Below, piece by piece: positions 25,948 to 34,383 of a DNA stretch of 64,000 nt (the first letter of the stretch is position 1; the number at the start of each line of letters is the position of its first letter). Made by a program: the position numbers and the translations under genes. Under the pieces are notes generated by a model. The model worked only from the letters and a program-made list of their open reading frames with translations. It was not told the DNA's origin and made no database searches. Source of the DNA: a candidate division FCPU426 bacterium (lineage in GTDB: Bacteria > Oederibacteriota > Muellerivitia > Muellerivitales > Muellerivitaceae); contig PLFD01000057.1 of the NCBI GenBank assembly GCA_003136635.1, forward strand, positions 80,135-144,134, read 5' to 3'.

Positions 25948-26119
25948 TTTAACCACCAAGGCACCAAGGGCACCAAGAAATCTTTAATATTTAAACCAAG
26001 TTTTTTCATCTTCCCTTGGTGCCCTTGGTGTGCCGCCCGTCAATAAAAAATATTGAGGGCGGTACTACCCCGAATGATTCACTTGCGAATCATGAACCAG
26101 GGGTGCCTTGATGGTTAAA
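25948..26119. repeat. 172-bp hairpin-rich element with terminal inverted repeats
   Basis: The ends are TTTAACCACCAAGGCACC (25948-25965) and its near-perfect complement at 26102-26119 (17 of 18 match). Inside are a perfect 16-bp inverted repeat (CACCAAGGGCACCAAG 25962-25977 with 26015-26030), a hairpin pairing CCGCCC/GGGCGG and TCAATA/TATTGA (26033-26062), and a hairpin ATGATTC/GAATCAT (26074-26093). It has no coding capacity. It resembles a MITE or REP-like intergenic repeat. Copies elsewhere in the genome would confirm this. Confidence 0.55.
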
Positions 26120-26135
26120 AATGTTGAATGCCTTA

Positions 26136-26441
26136 TCAGTTTTTAACTGGCGGCGCGGTTTGCTGGGCGGGAGCGTTTCCGCCGTAATAACCAGGCCCGT
26201 CGCAATAGGGGCGGTGCCAGAAGTGGCAGACCGCGAAGATGGCAGCGGCGATAAACAAACACTTTAAAAAGCCAAACCGGTGGCACCTGCCGCCATGGCA
26301 GCCCCCGCCGTACCATCCGCCTCGAAATCGCCCGCCCCAGCCTCCTCTTCCAAAATTTTCCTTAAAGAAATCCTTGCGGGTTTCCATACGGAGTTTTTCC
26401 TCCGCGATAATGCGTTCTTTTTCCTGCTCATTGAGTTCCAT
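26136..26441 (-). CDS. Small Gly/His/Cys-rich membrane protein
   Basis: A 101-residue protein. The charged N-terminal helix (MELNEQEKERIIAEEKLRMETRKDFF) is followed by a Gly-rich linker with GWYGGGCHGGRCHRFG, one membrane helix (LKCLFIAAAIFAVCHFW) and a short tail with HRPYCDGPGYYGG. The His/Cys content suggests possible metal binding. AAGGAG lies before the ATG. It is divergently placed from the response-regulator gene, so it could be a target of that system; this is only positional evidence. Confidence 0.6.
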   Translation of the reverse strand: MELNEQEKERIIAEEKLRMETRKDFFKENFGRGGWGGRFRGGWYGGGCHGGRCHRFGFLKCLFIAAAIFAVCHFWHRPYCDGPGYYGGNAPAQQTAPPVKN

Positions 26442-26614
26442 AAACTTCTCCTTAAATTTGAACTGGGAAACAATTACTTTCCCTGGTTGAAGAATAGGAC
26501 CCCGCCAATGGGAAAGCTTTTCAACGCCGTATCACTTTGTAACAAATGGTAACAATCCCCAAACCAGTCTCAGCCGCGTGCTAAAATCCCAAAAGAAATT
26601 AGGAAAGAAAAACC

Positions 26615-27322
26615 ATGGCCCCCAAGAAACAAATCCTTATCATTGATGACGACCAAAAACTAACCGAGCTTTTAAAAAGCTATCTGACCCCCTTTGAAAT
26701 GAACGTGCTCACCGCCAACCACCCCACCGAAGGGCTGAGCCTGTTAAAAACCCGCAGGCCGGACCTGGTGATTCTGGATGTCATGCTTCCCGGCAAAGAC
26801 GGTTTTGAGGTTTGTAAGGAAATCCGCAAATCGTCAAAAGTTCCCATCATCATGTTGACCGCCCGGGGCGACGTGACTGACCGGGTGGTGGGACTGGAAA
26901 TTGGGGCGGATGATTATCTGCCCAAACCTTTCGAACCCCGCGAACTGGTGGCCCGCATCCAAACGGTTCTGCGGCGGCTGGCCCCTTCCCCCCTTTCTGG
27001 CGGGATGATTAAGTCCGGCGCTTTGACGGTGGACTTGGATCAACGCTCCGCTTCACTAAATGGAAAAGATTTGAATTTGACCACCACGGAATTTGAGATT
27101 CTGGTTTTGTTTCTCAAAAACGCAGGCAAAGTTTTAAACCGCGACTGGATTATGGATTATCTGAAAGGTATCGAATGCGAGGCCTATAACCGCTCCATCG
27201 ATATCACCGTTAGCCGTCTGCGCAAAAAACTCAAAGACCCGGCGGGAAAGCCGAAATTCTTCAAGACCATCTGGGGCGAGGGCTATTTGTTTGTCGGAAA
27301 AGTGTCTTCTCATGGCGCGTAA
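26615..27322 (+). CDS. OmpR/CpxR-type response regulator
   Basis: A 235-residue DNA-binding response regulator. The receiver domain (1-120) has the acidic pair IDDDQK, the phospho-acceptor Asp in VILDVMLPGKDG (about residue 54), Thr in MLTARG and Lys in DYLPKPF. The C-terminal winged helix (about 135-230) includes LTTTEFEILVLFLKNAGKVLNRDW and the recognition helix RSIDITVSRLRKKL. It overlaps the sensor kinase start by 11 nt, so the pair is coupled. It most resembles CpxR, an envelope-stress regulator. Confidence 0.92.
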   Translation: MAPKKQILIIDDDQKLTELLKSYLTPFEMNVLTANHPTEGLSLLKTRRPDLVILDVMLPGKDGFEVCKEIRKSSKVPIIMLTARGDVTDRVVGLEIGADDYLPKPFEPRELVARIQTVLRRLAPSPLSGGMIKSGALTVDLDQRSASLNGKDLNLTTTEFEILVLFLKNAGKVLNRDWIMDYLKGIECEAYNRSIDITVSRLRKKLKDPAGKPKFFKTIWGEGYLFVGKVSSHGA

Positions 27323-28424
27323 ATATCCACCCTGGGACAGGCATGACATGCATTGGCGTGAAATGCGGCATCAACACCTGCACCCTTCCCAACGGAACAA
27401 ATTTTGGATCAAGCGCGGGGGGCCGCCGCCCCGCCACTGGTTTTTTCTGCGCATCCTCTTCGCGGTCTTTTTGCTTTGCGTCCTGCTGACCCTCGTTCCT
27501 CTTTTATTCGGCGGTCAGTTTTCCATGCAAAGTTTAACGCACCACCTGCTCTGGGGTCTGGTCATCATGGGCTTGGCCTTTTTCATTCTCAAACGCATGT
27601 TCCGCCCCTTCCGAATGCTCATGAAAGGCGTTCAGGAAATTTCCAACGGAAACCTGGATTTCCGATTTGAGGCCCGGGGCCACCACGGCGAGATTTACTA
27701 CCTGGCCGAGAATTTCAACCAGATGGTCAAGCGGGTGCGGGAAATGGTGAAGAGCAAGGACCAGCTTCTGCTGGATGTGAGCCACGAACTGCGCAGCCCC
27801 CTGACCCGCATGAAAGTGGCCCTGGAAATGATGCCCCAGAATAAATTGCGGGTTTCCCTGCTGGAGGACATCGCCGAAATGGAAAAAATGCTGGCCGAAA
27901 TTCTGGAAACCCAGCGTCTCCGGGGCGAAAACGGCAAGCTGGTTTTAGCCCCCGTGGATTTGACCGCCCTCACTAGAAAAATGATTCGAAAATACAAAAC
28001 CCGAAAACCGGGCGTCATCCTGACGGGTAACCCCGCCGCGCTGGTCGTCCAGGCGGATGAAACACGGGTCGAAACCGTTCTTCAAAATGTTCTGGAAAAT
28101 GCCTTGAAATATTCCGCCCTTCCGAAAAAGACCCTTCGGGTCCCGCCCGTACAGGTCAGCCTGGAAGAAACGAAAAATTCCACCCGGGTCTTAGTGGAAG
28201 ATTCGGGAGTGGGCATACCCCTCACCGATCAGGAAAAAGTCTTTGAACCCTTTTACCGCGTCGATAAATCCCGTACTAAAGCCACCGGCGGCTACGGCCT
28301 GGGGCTGAGCCTCTGCCGGGAAATCATGCGGGCCCATGGCGGAGAAATTTCACTGGAAAGCGAACCAGGAAAAGGAACCCGAGTCATTCTGGAATTTCCC
28401 AAAATACCTTCCCCCGGAAATTAG
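27312..28424 (+). CDS. Sensor histidine kinase (partner of the upstream regulator)
   Basis: A 370-residue membrane sensor kinase. A basic, His/Arg-rich N-terminus precedes two membrane helices (FFLRILFAVFLLCVLLTLVP and LLWGLVIMGLAFFILKRMF) with only a short periplasmic loop. A HAMP domain follows, then the H-box VSHELRSPLTRMKVALEM, N-box VLENALKYSA, G1 DSGVGIPL and G2 GYGLGLSLC. The tiny loop suggests it senses the membrane or a partner protein rather than a soluble ligand, as CpxA-like kinases can. The start is ATG 27312, inside the regulator gene. Confidence 0.9.
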   Translation: MARKYPPWDRHDMHWREMRHQHLHPSQRNKFWIKRGGPPPRHWFFLRILFAVFLLCVLLTLVPLLFGGQFSMQSLTHHLLWGLVIMGLAFFILKRMFRPFRMLMKGVQEISNGNLDFRFEARGHHGEIYYLAENFNQMVKRVREMVKSKDQLLLDVSHELRSPLTRMKVALEMMPQNKLRVSLLEDIAEMEKMLAEILETQRLRGENGKLVLAPVDLTALTRKMIRKYKTRKPGVILTGNPAALVVQADETRVETVLQNVLENALKYSALPKKTLRVPPVQVSLEETKNSTRVLVEDSGVGIPLTDQEKVFEPFYRVDKSRTKATGGYGLGLSLCREIMRAHGGEISLESEPGKGTRVILEFPKIPSPGN

Positions 28425-28442
28425 CCGAGACCGGGCTTCTTT

Positions 28443-29993
28443 TTAAATTAAGCGGGGATTGTTTTTCTTTTTCTGTTTTTCGGCGTACATTTGCTGATCG
28501 GCTTCACTGATTAATTTTTCCATATCGCAGGGATGCGCCGGGTCATAAACCGCGGATCCCACGCTAAAATCCAATCGATAACTGTTGCCATTCACTGCGT
28601 TGCGGGCCTCCACTTTTTCGGGCAAACGCTGAATCATGGCGTTGCTTTCGTGGGGTTTGTCCGTGGTCATCGCGGCGAATTCATCCCCGCCCATGCGGGC
28701 GACGAGATCGGTTTTTCGGAAATGCCCTAAAATGATGCGGGCGAATTCTTTGATCATTTCATCGCCTGCCTGATGGCCCAAACTGTCGTTGACGCGTTTT
28801 AATCCGTCCAAATCAATAAAGAGTACGAGTAAAGCGGCTTTGGCGCGGGCGACTATTTTAAGCTGCTGTTCGGATAGAGTCATAAAGCCGCGCCGGTTGT
28901 AAAGCCCTGTAAGTTCGTCGTGAACCGAAAGATTTTTGAGTTCGGCCTGATATTTTTTTCTTTCCGAAATATCCATGAAAGCGCTAAGCGCGTGGGTCAG
29001 TTGGCCCTCGCCGTCAAAGATGGGCGTGCCCCAAACTTCAATGGGAACAACCGTTCCATTCGGCTGGCGTATTTCCATATCGTCCTGGCTGGTTCTTTCA
29101 CCCTTCAGCGCCCGGGTAATCGTCATTTTCTCCAAAGGATAAAGCTGGTCCGTGCCGGTCACATAAGTCTGATATTTTTCCGCCAGGGTTCCCGGGTTGG
29201 AAGGCATCAATCCCCGGCCCAAAAGATTGAGCCCGATTTTGTTGGCGTAATAGGGTTTTCCATCCGCTTCGGCGACAAAAACGCCCAGGGGAAGACCGTC
29301 TAAAAACTGAAAAATAACCGCGTCTTTTTCTTTCAGTTTTTGATTCAGCCTGTTTTCCAATTTAATCTGCCTCTGGATATCAAGACCGGCTCCTATGATG
29401 GCCAGAGCGGCGACGAGGGTGACGATAAAAATAGTCCAGCGGGTGTTTCGCTCGGTGCGGTTTTCCTCCGCGTCGCGCAGAACCAGCAGGCGGTTTTCTT
29501 CGTCATTCATGCCGTCGATGGTTTTCATGATGGCGTTCATGGCATTAAGCCCCGTGCCTTTTTTAATGATCTTCGTGATTTTTTCCTCGGTCATGGTTCG
29601 TCGCAGTTTAACCACCCTGGCATAGATGCCCATGAAAGTGTCGATTTGGGGTTTTAACACCATCAAATTCTGCCGTTGAACCGGATTGTCCTGGGTGAGG
29701 TTGGTCACTTCCGTCAGAGATTCCGGAATCAAGGGAAGGCACCCGTAATAGGGCCCTAAATACTTCTCATCGCCCGTAATCACATAACCCCGGGTGGCCT
29801 GTTGAATATCGGTTAATTGATTGGTCAAAACCCCGATTTTTTCAATGACCTGGTGGGTGTGATAGACCCAGCCGAAGGATTTAAATAATTCCGTAGTGGA
29901 TTGATAGGAAACCCATCCCATGGCGACAATAACGACGAGGCCCAGCGTGATGACGAGGCGGATTTTTTTGACCGGAGAAGTGTTGGAAAGCAT
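28443..29993 (-). CDS. CHASE3-PAS-GGDEF diguanylate cyclase
   Basis: A 516-residue membrane protein that makes cyclic di-GMP. An N-terminal helix (LVITLGLVVIVAMGWVSYQ), a CHASE3 periplasmic sensor (about 35-175, with LTDIQQATRGYVITGDEKYL), a second helix (WTIFIVTLVAALAIIGAG), a PAS domain (about 225-345) and a C-terminal GGDEF domain are present. The active site is RMGGDEFA, and an inhibitory I-site RxxD (RKTD) lies five residues upstream. Both are intact, so it is probably active and product-inhibited. It converges on the sensor kinase gene and stands alone. Confidence 0.92.
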   Translation of the reverse strand: MLSNTSPVKKIRLVITLGLVVIVAMGWVSYQSTTELFKSFGWVYHTHQVIEKIGVLTNQLTDIQQATRGYVITGDEKYLGPYYGCLPLIPESLTEVTNLTQDNPVQRQNLMVLKPQIDTFMGIYARVVKLRRTMTEEKITKIIKKGTGLNAMNAIMKTIDGMNDEENRLLVLRDAEENRTERNTRWTIFIVTLVAALAIIGAGLDIQRQIKLENRLNQKLKEKDAVIFQFLDGLPLGVFVAEADGKPYYANKIGLNLLGRGLMPSNPGTLAEKYQTYVTGTDQLYPLEKMTITRALKGERTSQDDMEIRQPNGTVVPIEVWGTPIFDGEGQLTHALSAFMDISERKKYQAELKNLSVHDELTGLYNRRGFMTLSEQQLKIVARAKAALLVLFIDLDGLKRVNDSLGHQAGDEMIKEFARIILGHFRKTDLVARMGGDEFAAMTTDKPHESNAMIQRLPEKVEARNAVNGNSYRLDFSVGSAVYDPAHPCDMEKLISEADQQMYAEKQKKKNNPRLI

Positions 29994-30234
29994 TGGTTTT
30001 CCTCAATAAAGTTGGAAACTATTATACGCCCTAATTTCTCAAAATGAATGACGCCGGACAATCTTGACTTGCGTTACGGAATAGCGGTTTTGTCACGCCG
30101 GAAGCCTCGGCGCGGCTCTCTTCGTTCGGTTTCCCAACTGAAAACTAACAGCTTCGATTCACTTCGATCTGTTACACTCTCCCGCTGCTCTTCGTTCTGG
30201 CCAGATTCAAACAATTTAAATATCAGGAGAAGTC

Positions 30235-30486
30235 ATGGATAGCCTTACCCTTTTCGGTTTAGTCGCGGTTTCCTTAATGCTCATTTTTTATTGCCTGGAA
30301 CACCGGGACCGCTTGTACATTTTGGGTTTTGCCGCGTCCTGCTTGCTGGGATCCGCTTATGGTTTTCTGCAAGGCGCGTGGCCCTTTGGCATGGTGGAAG
30401 GAATCTGGGCTCTCGTTGCTTTGAGACGCTGGTGGACTTCCCCCCAAAGCAAACCAACCCAGAAAAGAAAACGCTCAAAAAAGTAA
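30235..30486 (+). CDS. Small membrane protein
   Basis: An 83-residue protein with two or three short hydrophobic segments (LTLFGLVAVSLMLIFYCLE; LYILGFAASCLLGSAYGFL; MVEGIWALVALRRWW) and a basic tail (KPTQKRKRSKK). AGGAG lies before the ATG. The pattern MVEGIWALVALRRW resembles a common small uncharacterised membrane family found near diverse genes. No function can be given. Confidence 0.6.
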   Translation: MDSLTLFGLVAVSLMLIFYCLEHRDRLYILGFAASCLLGSAYGFLQGAWPFGMVEGIWALVALRRWWTSPQSKPTQKRKRSKK

Positions 30487-30508
30487 TTTAAAAAAGAGTG
30501 ACCTTGGA

Positions 30509-30563
30509 ACCTGCCTGTTCCGTTGTTGGCGATCAAAAATAATAACAAAACAAACAGGCAGGT
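30509..30563. terminator. 11-bp inverted repeat between convergent genes
   Basis: ACCTGCCTGTT (30509-30519) pairs perfectly with AACAGGCAGGT (30553-30563) across a 33-nt loop. It lies between the small membrane protein gene and doxX. It may end both transcripts, although the loop is long. Confidence 0.4.
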
Positions 30564-30590
30564 CTAAAGTTTCGAATGAGGCCTCTCAGT

Positions 30591-31091
30591 TCATTTTTTC
30601 GAATAGGTCGTAGCTTTCTTGGCTCCGAAAAGATTCCAATCCAGCGAAAGCATTCCCGGACCGACAGCCAGTAAAAAGGCCGAACACATGATTTGGGCGT
30701 AATCCGAGCGGATTTCATGCAGTACCGCCCAAATGCCCACCGTCGGCGGTGCTGGCGGCAACGGCAACGGGTATGTCCCCAGATACAAGGAAATCTTCGT
30801 GGAAAGAATCGCCACAATCATTTCGCCGATGAATACCAGACTGATCAACCGGGTGCAAAGCCCAAAAATCAAAAGCAATCCCCCGACAATTTCCAGACAG
30901 CCAATTCCCGTCGCCAGGTCCGCCGGAAAGGGAAAGCCCAGCTTCGTAAAACGGCCCACCCCCTGATTGGTATAAACAAATTTCAAAATCCCCTCCCAAA
31001 AAAATACGCCGCCAGCCATCAGCCTAATCAATAAGACCGCCTTAGGGGTTTTTTCAGGAACTTCCAAGAAAAAATCAAATAACTGGTTCAT
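30591..31091 (-). CDS. DoxX-family membrane protein
   Basis: A 166-residue four-helix membrane protein of the DoxX type. Family motifs include LLIRLMAGGVFFWEGILKF near residues 20-40, the FP-containing loop TKLGFPFPADLATGIG, and EIVGGLLLIFGLCTRL. AAGGAG lies 6 nt before ATG 31091. DoxX proteins are linked to quinone or thiol redox and oxidative stress. It is divergent from an ECF sigma gene, and both promoters carry the same GGTAACCTT-N13-TGCTA pattern, so it is predicted to be a direct target of that sigma factor. Confidence 0.85.
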   Translation of the reverse strand: MNQLFDFFLEVPEKTPKAVLLIRLMAGGVFFWEGILKFVYTNQGVGRFTKLGFPFPADLATGIGCLEIVGGLLLIFGLCTRLISLVFIGEMIVAILSTKISLYLGTYPLPLPPAPPTVGIWAVLHEIRSDYAQIMCSAFLLAVGPGMLSLDWNLFGAKKATTYSKK

Positions 31092-31196
31092 CACCGTCTC
31101 CTTGAATCAAAATTTAAAACCTCGAAAGTAAACCGGGTAGCCGCTCACGGGCCCTGAGGTAGCGTTTCCCTTCGGTTTTTCATTCGCAGACCCTAG

Positions 31197-31223
31197 TAGC
31201 AAAACCAGGCGTGGAAGGTTACC
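31197..31223 (-). promoter_or_regulatory. ECF-type promoter for doxX
   Basis: On the minus strand GGTAACCTT (31215-31223), 13-bp spacer, TGCTA (31197-31201). The pattern is identical in both boxes and in spacing to the one before the sigma gene at 31296-31322. The leader to doxX would be about 100 nt. Confidence 0.7.
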
Positions 31224-31295
31224 GAATTTTTAAAGACCACTCCTTCCAGGTAATTTCCTCCTTTCCCTACAGAGTCTGTCGTGAAAAAATAAAGC

Positions 31296-31322
31296 GGTAA
31301 CCTTTGTCAGCCTTCCCTGCTA
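31296..31322 (+). promoter_or_regulatory. ECF-type promoter for the sigma/NrsF-like operon
   Basis: GGTAACCTT (31296-31304), 13-bp spacer, TGCTA (31318-31322), about 35 bp before the TTG start of the sigma gene. The AACC core is typical of -35 elements read by ECF sigma factors, which suggests autoregulation. Confidence 0.7.
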
Positions 31323-31357
31323 TGTAGAAAGATGAAAATGAGAACGGGAATATAAAT

Positions 31358-31906
31358 TTGGATTTCAACGACGACCAATGGAAGTCCTGGGCCTTTTTAA
31401 TGGGTCAAATTCAGGAAGGCGACATGGAAGCCTACGCGCTTCTGCTGTCCGAAATCAGCCCTTTGATCTTCAACTATGTCCGCAAACGGGTTTTTAATCC
31501 GAGCCAGGTGGAAGATGTCTATCAGGACGTTCTTTTGACTTTCCATAAAGCCCGGCACACTTACCAGACAGACAGACCCTTCAGCCCCTGGCTTTTTACG
31601 GTGGTCCGCAACGCCGTCTGGGCCGCCCTTTCCAAAAGACACAAGGTCACCGCCAAGGAAGTCCAATTTGAAACTTTGCCCGAAACTTCAGTACAGATTC
31701 ACAAAGAAGAAGGATTGGAAGACGATCTGCAGGACGCCTTAAACACTCTGCCTGAAGCGAACCGAAGAGCGGTCGAGATGTTGAAACTCCAGGGGATGGA
31801 TTTGGAAACCGCCGCCAAGGAATTGGGTATTTCGAAGGTGGCTCTCAAAGTCAGGGCACACCGGGGCTACGCCCAGCTTCGAAAAAAGTTGATGAGGGAA
31901 AATTAA
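31358..31906 (+). CDS. ECF-family RNA polymerase sigma factor
   Basis: A 182-residue ECF sigma factor with regions 2 and 4 only. Region 2 (about 25-95) contains NYVRKRVFNPSQVEDVYQDVLLTF, RPFSPWLFTVVRNAVW; region 4 (about 125-180) contains the helix-turn-helix ETAAKELGISKVALKVRAHRG. The start is TTG 31358 with a weak CGGGAA upstream; a later ATG would truncate region 2. A membrane anti-sigma candidate follows immediately (TAA then ATG). Regulation by the shared GGTAACC promoter is inferred. Confidence 0.9.
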   Translation: MDFNDDQWKSWAFLMGQIQEGDMEAYALLLSEISPLIFNYVRKRVFNPSQVEDVYQDVLLTFHKARHTYQTDRPFSPWLFTVVRNAVWAALSKRHKVTAKEVQFETLPETSVQIHKEEGLEDDLQDALNTLPEANRRAVEMLKLQGMDLETAAKELGISKVALKVRAHRGYAQLRKKLMREN

Positions 31907-32602
31907 ATGAAAAAAAAGACAGCGACACAAAATTACATCAAAAAACTGCCGGACATCCAGCGGCGGGCGGCTGAAAAACTGCTGGCGGAGGCCAAACCTT
32001 TCAAACCTGTTCCCTCGGTTTTAAAACAGTGGCTTATCTGGCTTGGCTTGGCGGTGCTGGTGGCTGGGCTGTCGCTTTGGATCATCAAACCCCAGGACGA
32101 CATTCTGCAAAAATTACTTCAACTGCCTTCAGGCTCTTTTATGCTTTTGCTCTTCGTGGGTTCAGCTTTGGCCGCCTGGAACGGTATCGCCTCCAGTATG
32201 CCGGGCGAAGAGCCGGGCCCAGCCGCCAAGAGCTGGATGATCGGCATTCTGGTCGCCCTCATCGCCATTCCCCTGTTCTTTTTCACCTCCGACAATCTGG
32301 CTGGCGTTTTGGAACATAACGCGGAGTCTGGCTGGTTTTGTTTTCGAACGGTGGTGCTGGTGGCCATTCCCTCCTGGGTCATGCTGGCCTGGATGGTTTC
32401 CCGCAACGCTTCCTTTCATCCCGGCTGGACTGGCGCCTGGCTAGGCATCTCGGCTTTTCTGTTAGGCACCGGTACCATTCAAACCCACTGCACCCATTGG
32501 GAAACCACCCACATTCTGGTCAACCATTTACTACCTATGGGCCTCTTTATTGTGATTCCGATTTGGATTGGGTCCCATTGGCTGGCCCGCTGGAAAAAAT
32601 AA
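31907..32602 (+). CDS. NrsF/DUF1109-like membrane anti-sigma factor
   Basis: A 231-residue protein. A cytoplasmic N-terminal segment with a short sigma-binding-type motif (LPDIQRRAAEKLLAEAKPF KPVP region, residues 10-35) precedes six membrane helices. The segment QTHCTHWETTHILVNHLLP near residue 190 matches the Cys/His-containing stretch of the NrsF/DUF1109 family. Known NrsF proteins hold an ECF sigma at the membrane and release it under heavy metal or redox stress through cysteines. The gene abuts the sigma gene without a gap. Confidence 0.8.
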   Translation: MKKKTATQNYIKKLPDIQRRAAEKLLAEAKPFKPVPSVLKQWLIWLGLAVLVAGLSLWIIKPQDDILQKLLQLPSGSFMLLLFVGSALAAWNGIASSMPGEEPGPAAKSWMIGILVALIAIPLFFFTSDNLAGVLEHNAESGWFCFRTVVLVAIPSWVMLAWMVSRNASFHPGWTGAWLGISAFLLGTGTIQTHCTHWETTHILVNHLLPMGLFIVIPIWIGSHWLARWKK

Positions 32603-32617
32603 TCGGACAGCGATTGT

Positions 32618-32953
32618 TTACATGCGAAATGCCAGCATAAACTCCACAACCAAGTATGAAATAAAACCAATCGAAATTAATAAACCACCAGCGATTTTAA
32701 GTGATTTGGTTTTGAAGAAAAACAAATAGGAACCAGTACAAAATACAAGTAGCGGTACAACAATAAGCAGACAAACATAAATTTGATTCAAAAAAGAATA
32801 AGTCCAACCGTAAAAAGCATTGTAAACATCAAAACAAATACCCAGTAATGTCAAAAACCACAAAACAAAAACCCAGACCCTCTTTGATTTTTTGTTCAAT
32901 AAGCGAATCGCAATAAATGGAAGAATTAAATTTAAAGGAAATAATAAATTCAT
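32618..32953 (-). CDS. AT-rich four-helix membrane protein
   Basis: A 111-residue hydrophobic protein with four predicted helices, including LLFPLNLILPFIAIRLL, WVFVLWFLTLLGICF, YVCLLIVVPLLVFCTG and IAGGLLISIGFISYLVV. Short basic loops separate them. Its base composition is more AT-rich than flanking genes, a sign of recent arrival shared with the gene at 33831. No family recognised, and the ribosome-binding site is weak. Confidence 0.5.
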   Translation of the reverse strand: MNLLFPLNLILPFIAIRLLNKKSKRVWVFVLWFLTLLGICFDVYNAFYGWTYSFLNQIYVCLLIVVPLLVFCTGSYLFFFKTKSLKIAGGLLISIGFISYLVVEFMLAFRM

Positions 32954-32998
32954 AGAAGTAGTTTAACTCAACGCAAAAGACCGAATGTCTTTAAAAGA

Positions 32999-33760
32999 TT
33001 ATTTGCTATCAAAAAACTTCTGAATCTTTTTCCAATACTGGCGAACAATTCTGTCGGTGGAAAGATGTCCGCCCTTTTTGAAAAGGTTCAGTTTCGCACC
33101 GGTCTTATGGGCAAACGCCGCCACCGACTTCCAGGGAATGTAGGGATCATCTTTGGCGTGAAAGAGCATCAGCTTGCTGGGGTCGATTTCGTTAGCATGA
33201 AAAGCGGGGTTGTAGAACTTGCCGGTGTGAAGCTTGGCCCAATCCTTCGGGTTCAGGCGGTAGCCATTCCCAAAAGCTTCCCGAATATAGGCTGTATAAC
33301 TTTTGTTGGAGGTTTCCCTTTTCTCGGAATACCGCAGGATAGACCAATCTACCACCGGGCAATTGGCAATGGCTTTTTTGACCCTTGGGTCCAAAACGCT
33401 TAAAGCCGCCGCCGCGCCCCCAAAACTGCCGCCAATCACAAAGATTTCTTCAGGCGAAAGTTTGAATTTCTTCCCAAACGTGTTTTCTTTCAAGCCTTTG
33501 GGCAGTTCATCAATGATGTCGGATATATCCAGATGCGGAGATTTTTTAAGAAACTGTCCCCCACTTTCCCAAGAGCCACGGTAACGGGGATAAATGACCC
33601 AATAGCCTTTTGAGGATAGAAACCGCGCCAACCCTTGTTTAGTGGGCATGCCCGGCATCCCATCGCAAAGAATGATCACTCTGTCATGTTTTACCTTTTC
33701 GGTAGGCGGCAAAAACTCAGCAACTATCTCTTTTTTGAATCGGGTACGGTAGAGGAACAT
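32999..33760 (-). CDS. Alpha/beta hydrolase (S9/dienelactone-hydrolase-like)
   Basis: A 253-residue cytoplasmic alpha/beta hydrolase. The nucleophile elbow GGSFGG holds Ser near residue 112, the acid is Asp in HAKDDPYIPWKS, and the catalytic His is in KKGGHLSTD near residue 236. The N-terminal strand VIILCDGMPG and the PRYRGSWES loop match prolyl-oligopeptidase-like esterases. The substrate is unknown. It lies among AT-rich small genes, but its own composition is closer to average. Confidence 0.78.
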   Translation of the reverse strand: MFLYRTRFKKEIVAEFLPPTEKVKHDRVIILCDGMPGMPTKQGLARFLSSKGYWVIYPRYRGSWESGGQFLKKSPHLDISDIIDELPKGLKENTFGKKFKLSPEEIFVIGGSFGGAAAALSVLDPRVKKAIANCPVVDWSILRYSEKRETSNKSYTAYIREAFGNGYRLNPKDWAKLHTGKFYNPAFHANEIDPSKLMLFHAKDDPYIPWKSVAAFAHKTGAKLNLFKKGGHLSTDRIVRQYWKKIQKFFDSK

Positions 33761-33830
33761 TAAAACCTCAACTTTTTTTAAGTCTATCCATTATCAAATA
33801 TCAAATCTTTGGGAATAATCAATTTCGAGG

Positions 33831-34277
33831 TTATTTACAAACAATTGTAGGTTTTTGAGTCCTAGTTGTTAAAGATTCTGTCGGTAAACTTGAAGTTTTG
33901 AGTTTGTTGCCATTTGAAAGACTACAAAACGTACCAAAAGAAAGACTCAATAAACCTATTAACAAAAATATTTCTATACAAATTCGATAAAGCCAAGTGC
34001 CATTAAAATCTCTCGCAACACTTTCTGAAAGCTGAAAAGTAATATCTCGCGTTGAATAATATCTTACCAATGTAAAACTTAGCACTATTACAACTATGCA
34101 AGCTATCCATCCTAAATAAAAGAACCACGAAAAGATTCCTGGACTAATCACAAACGTATAAACAGCAAAAGACGCAGAAATGAAAATACAAGTTAAATTA
34201 ATTATCCATTTATAAAGATCAATTAGTGGTTTAAATGATCCTTCGTTAATTTTTAACGAATATTCTCTTCCGTCCAT
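33831..34277 (-). CDS. AT-rich membrane protein, unknown
   Basis: A 148-residue protein with three predicted helices (LIDLYKWIINLTCIFISASF, FYLGWIACIVVIVLSFTLV, ICIEIFLLIGLLSLSFGTF). The N-terminal part is cytoplasmic (MDGREYSLKINEGSFKPL) and the tail is Ser/Thr-rich (LPTESLTTRTQKPT). Strongly AT-rich with poor start signals. It resembles small accessory membrane proteins carried by mobile or recently acquired DNA. Function unknown. Confidence 0.5.
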   Translation of the reverse strand: MDGREYSLKINEGSFKPLIDLYKWIINLTCIFISASFAVYTFVISPGIFSWFFYLGWIACIVVIVLSFTLVRYYSTRDITFQLSESVARDFNGTWLYRICIEIFLLIGLLSLSFGTFCSLSNGNKLKTSSLPTESLTTRTQKPTIVCK

Positions 34278-34383
34278 TTACAAAATGCTCCATTCCAAAT
34301 TCTTTACAAAATCAACGTCTTGATATCTGTTTATTTTTAAAATTTTAATTTAGTAGCATAAATTAGTTTTCAACACTATTTGG

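Noticed and set aside
25948..26119. CRISPR array from the repeated CACCAAGG units
   Set aside because: The units are short, adjacent and inverted, with no regular spacers or cas genes.
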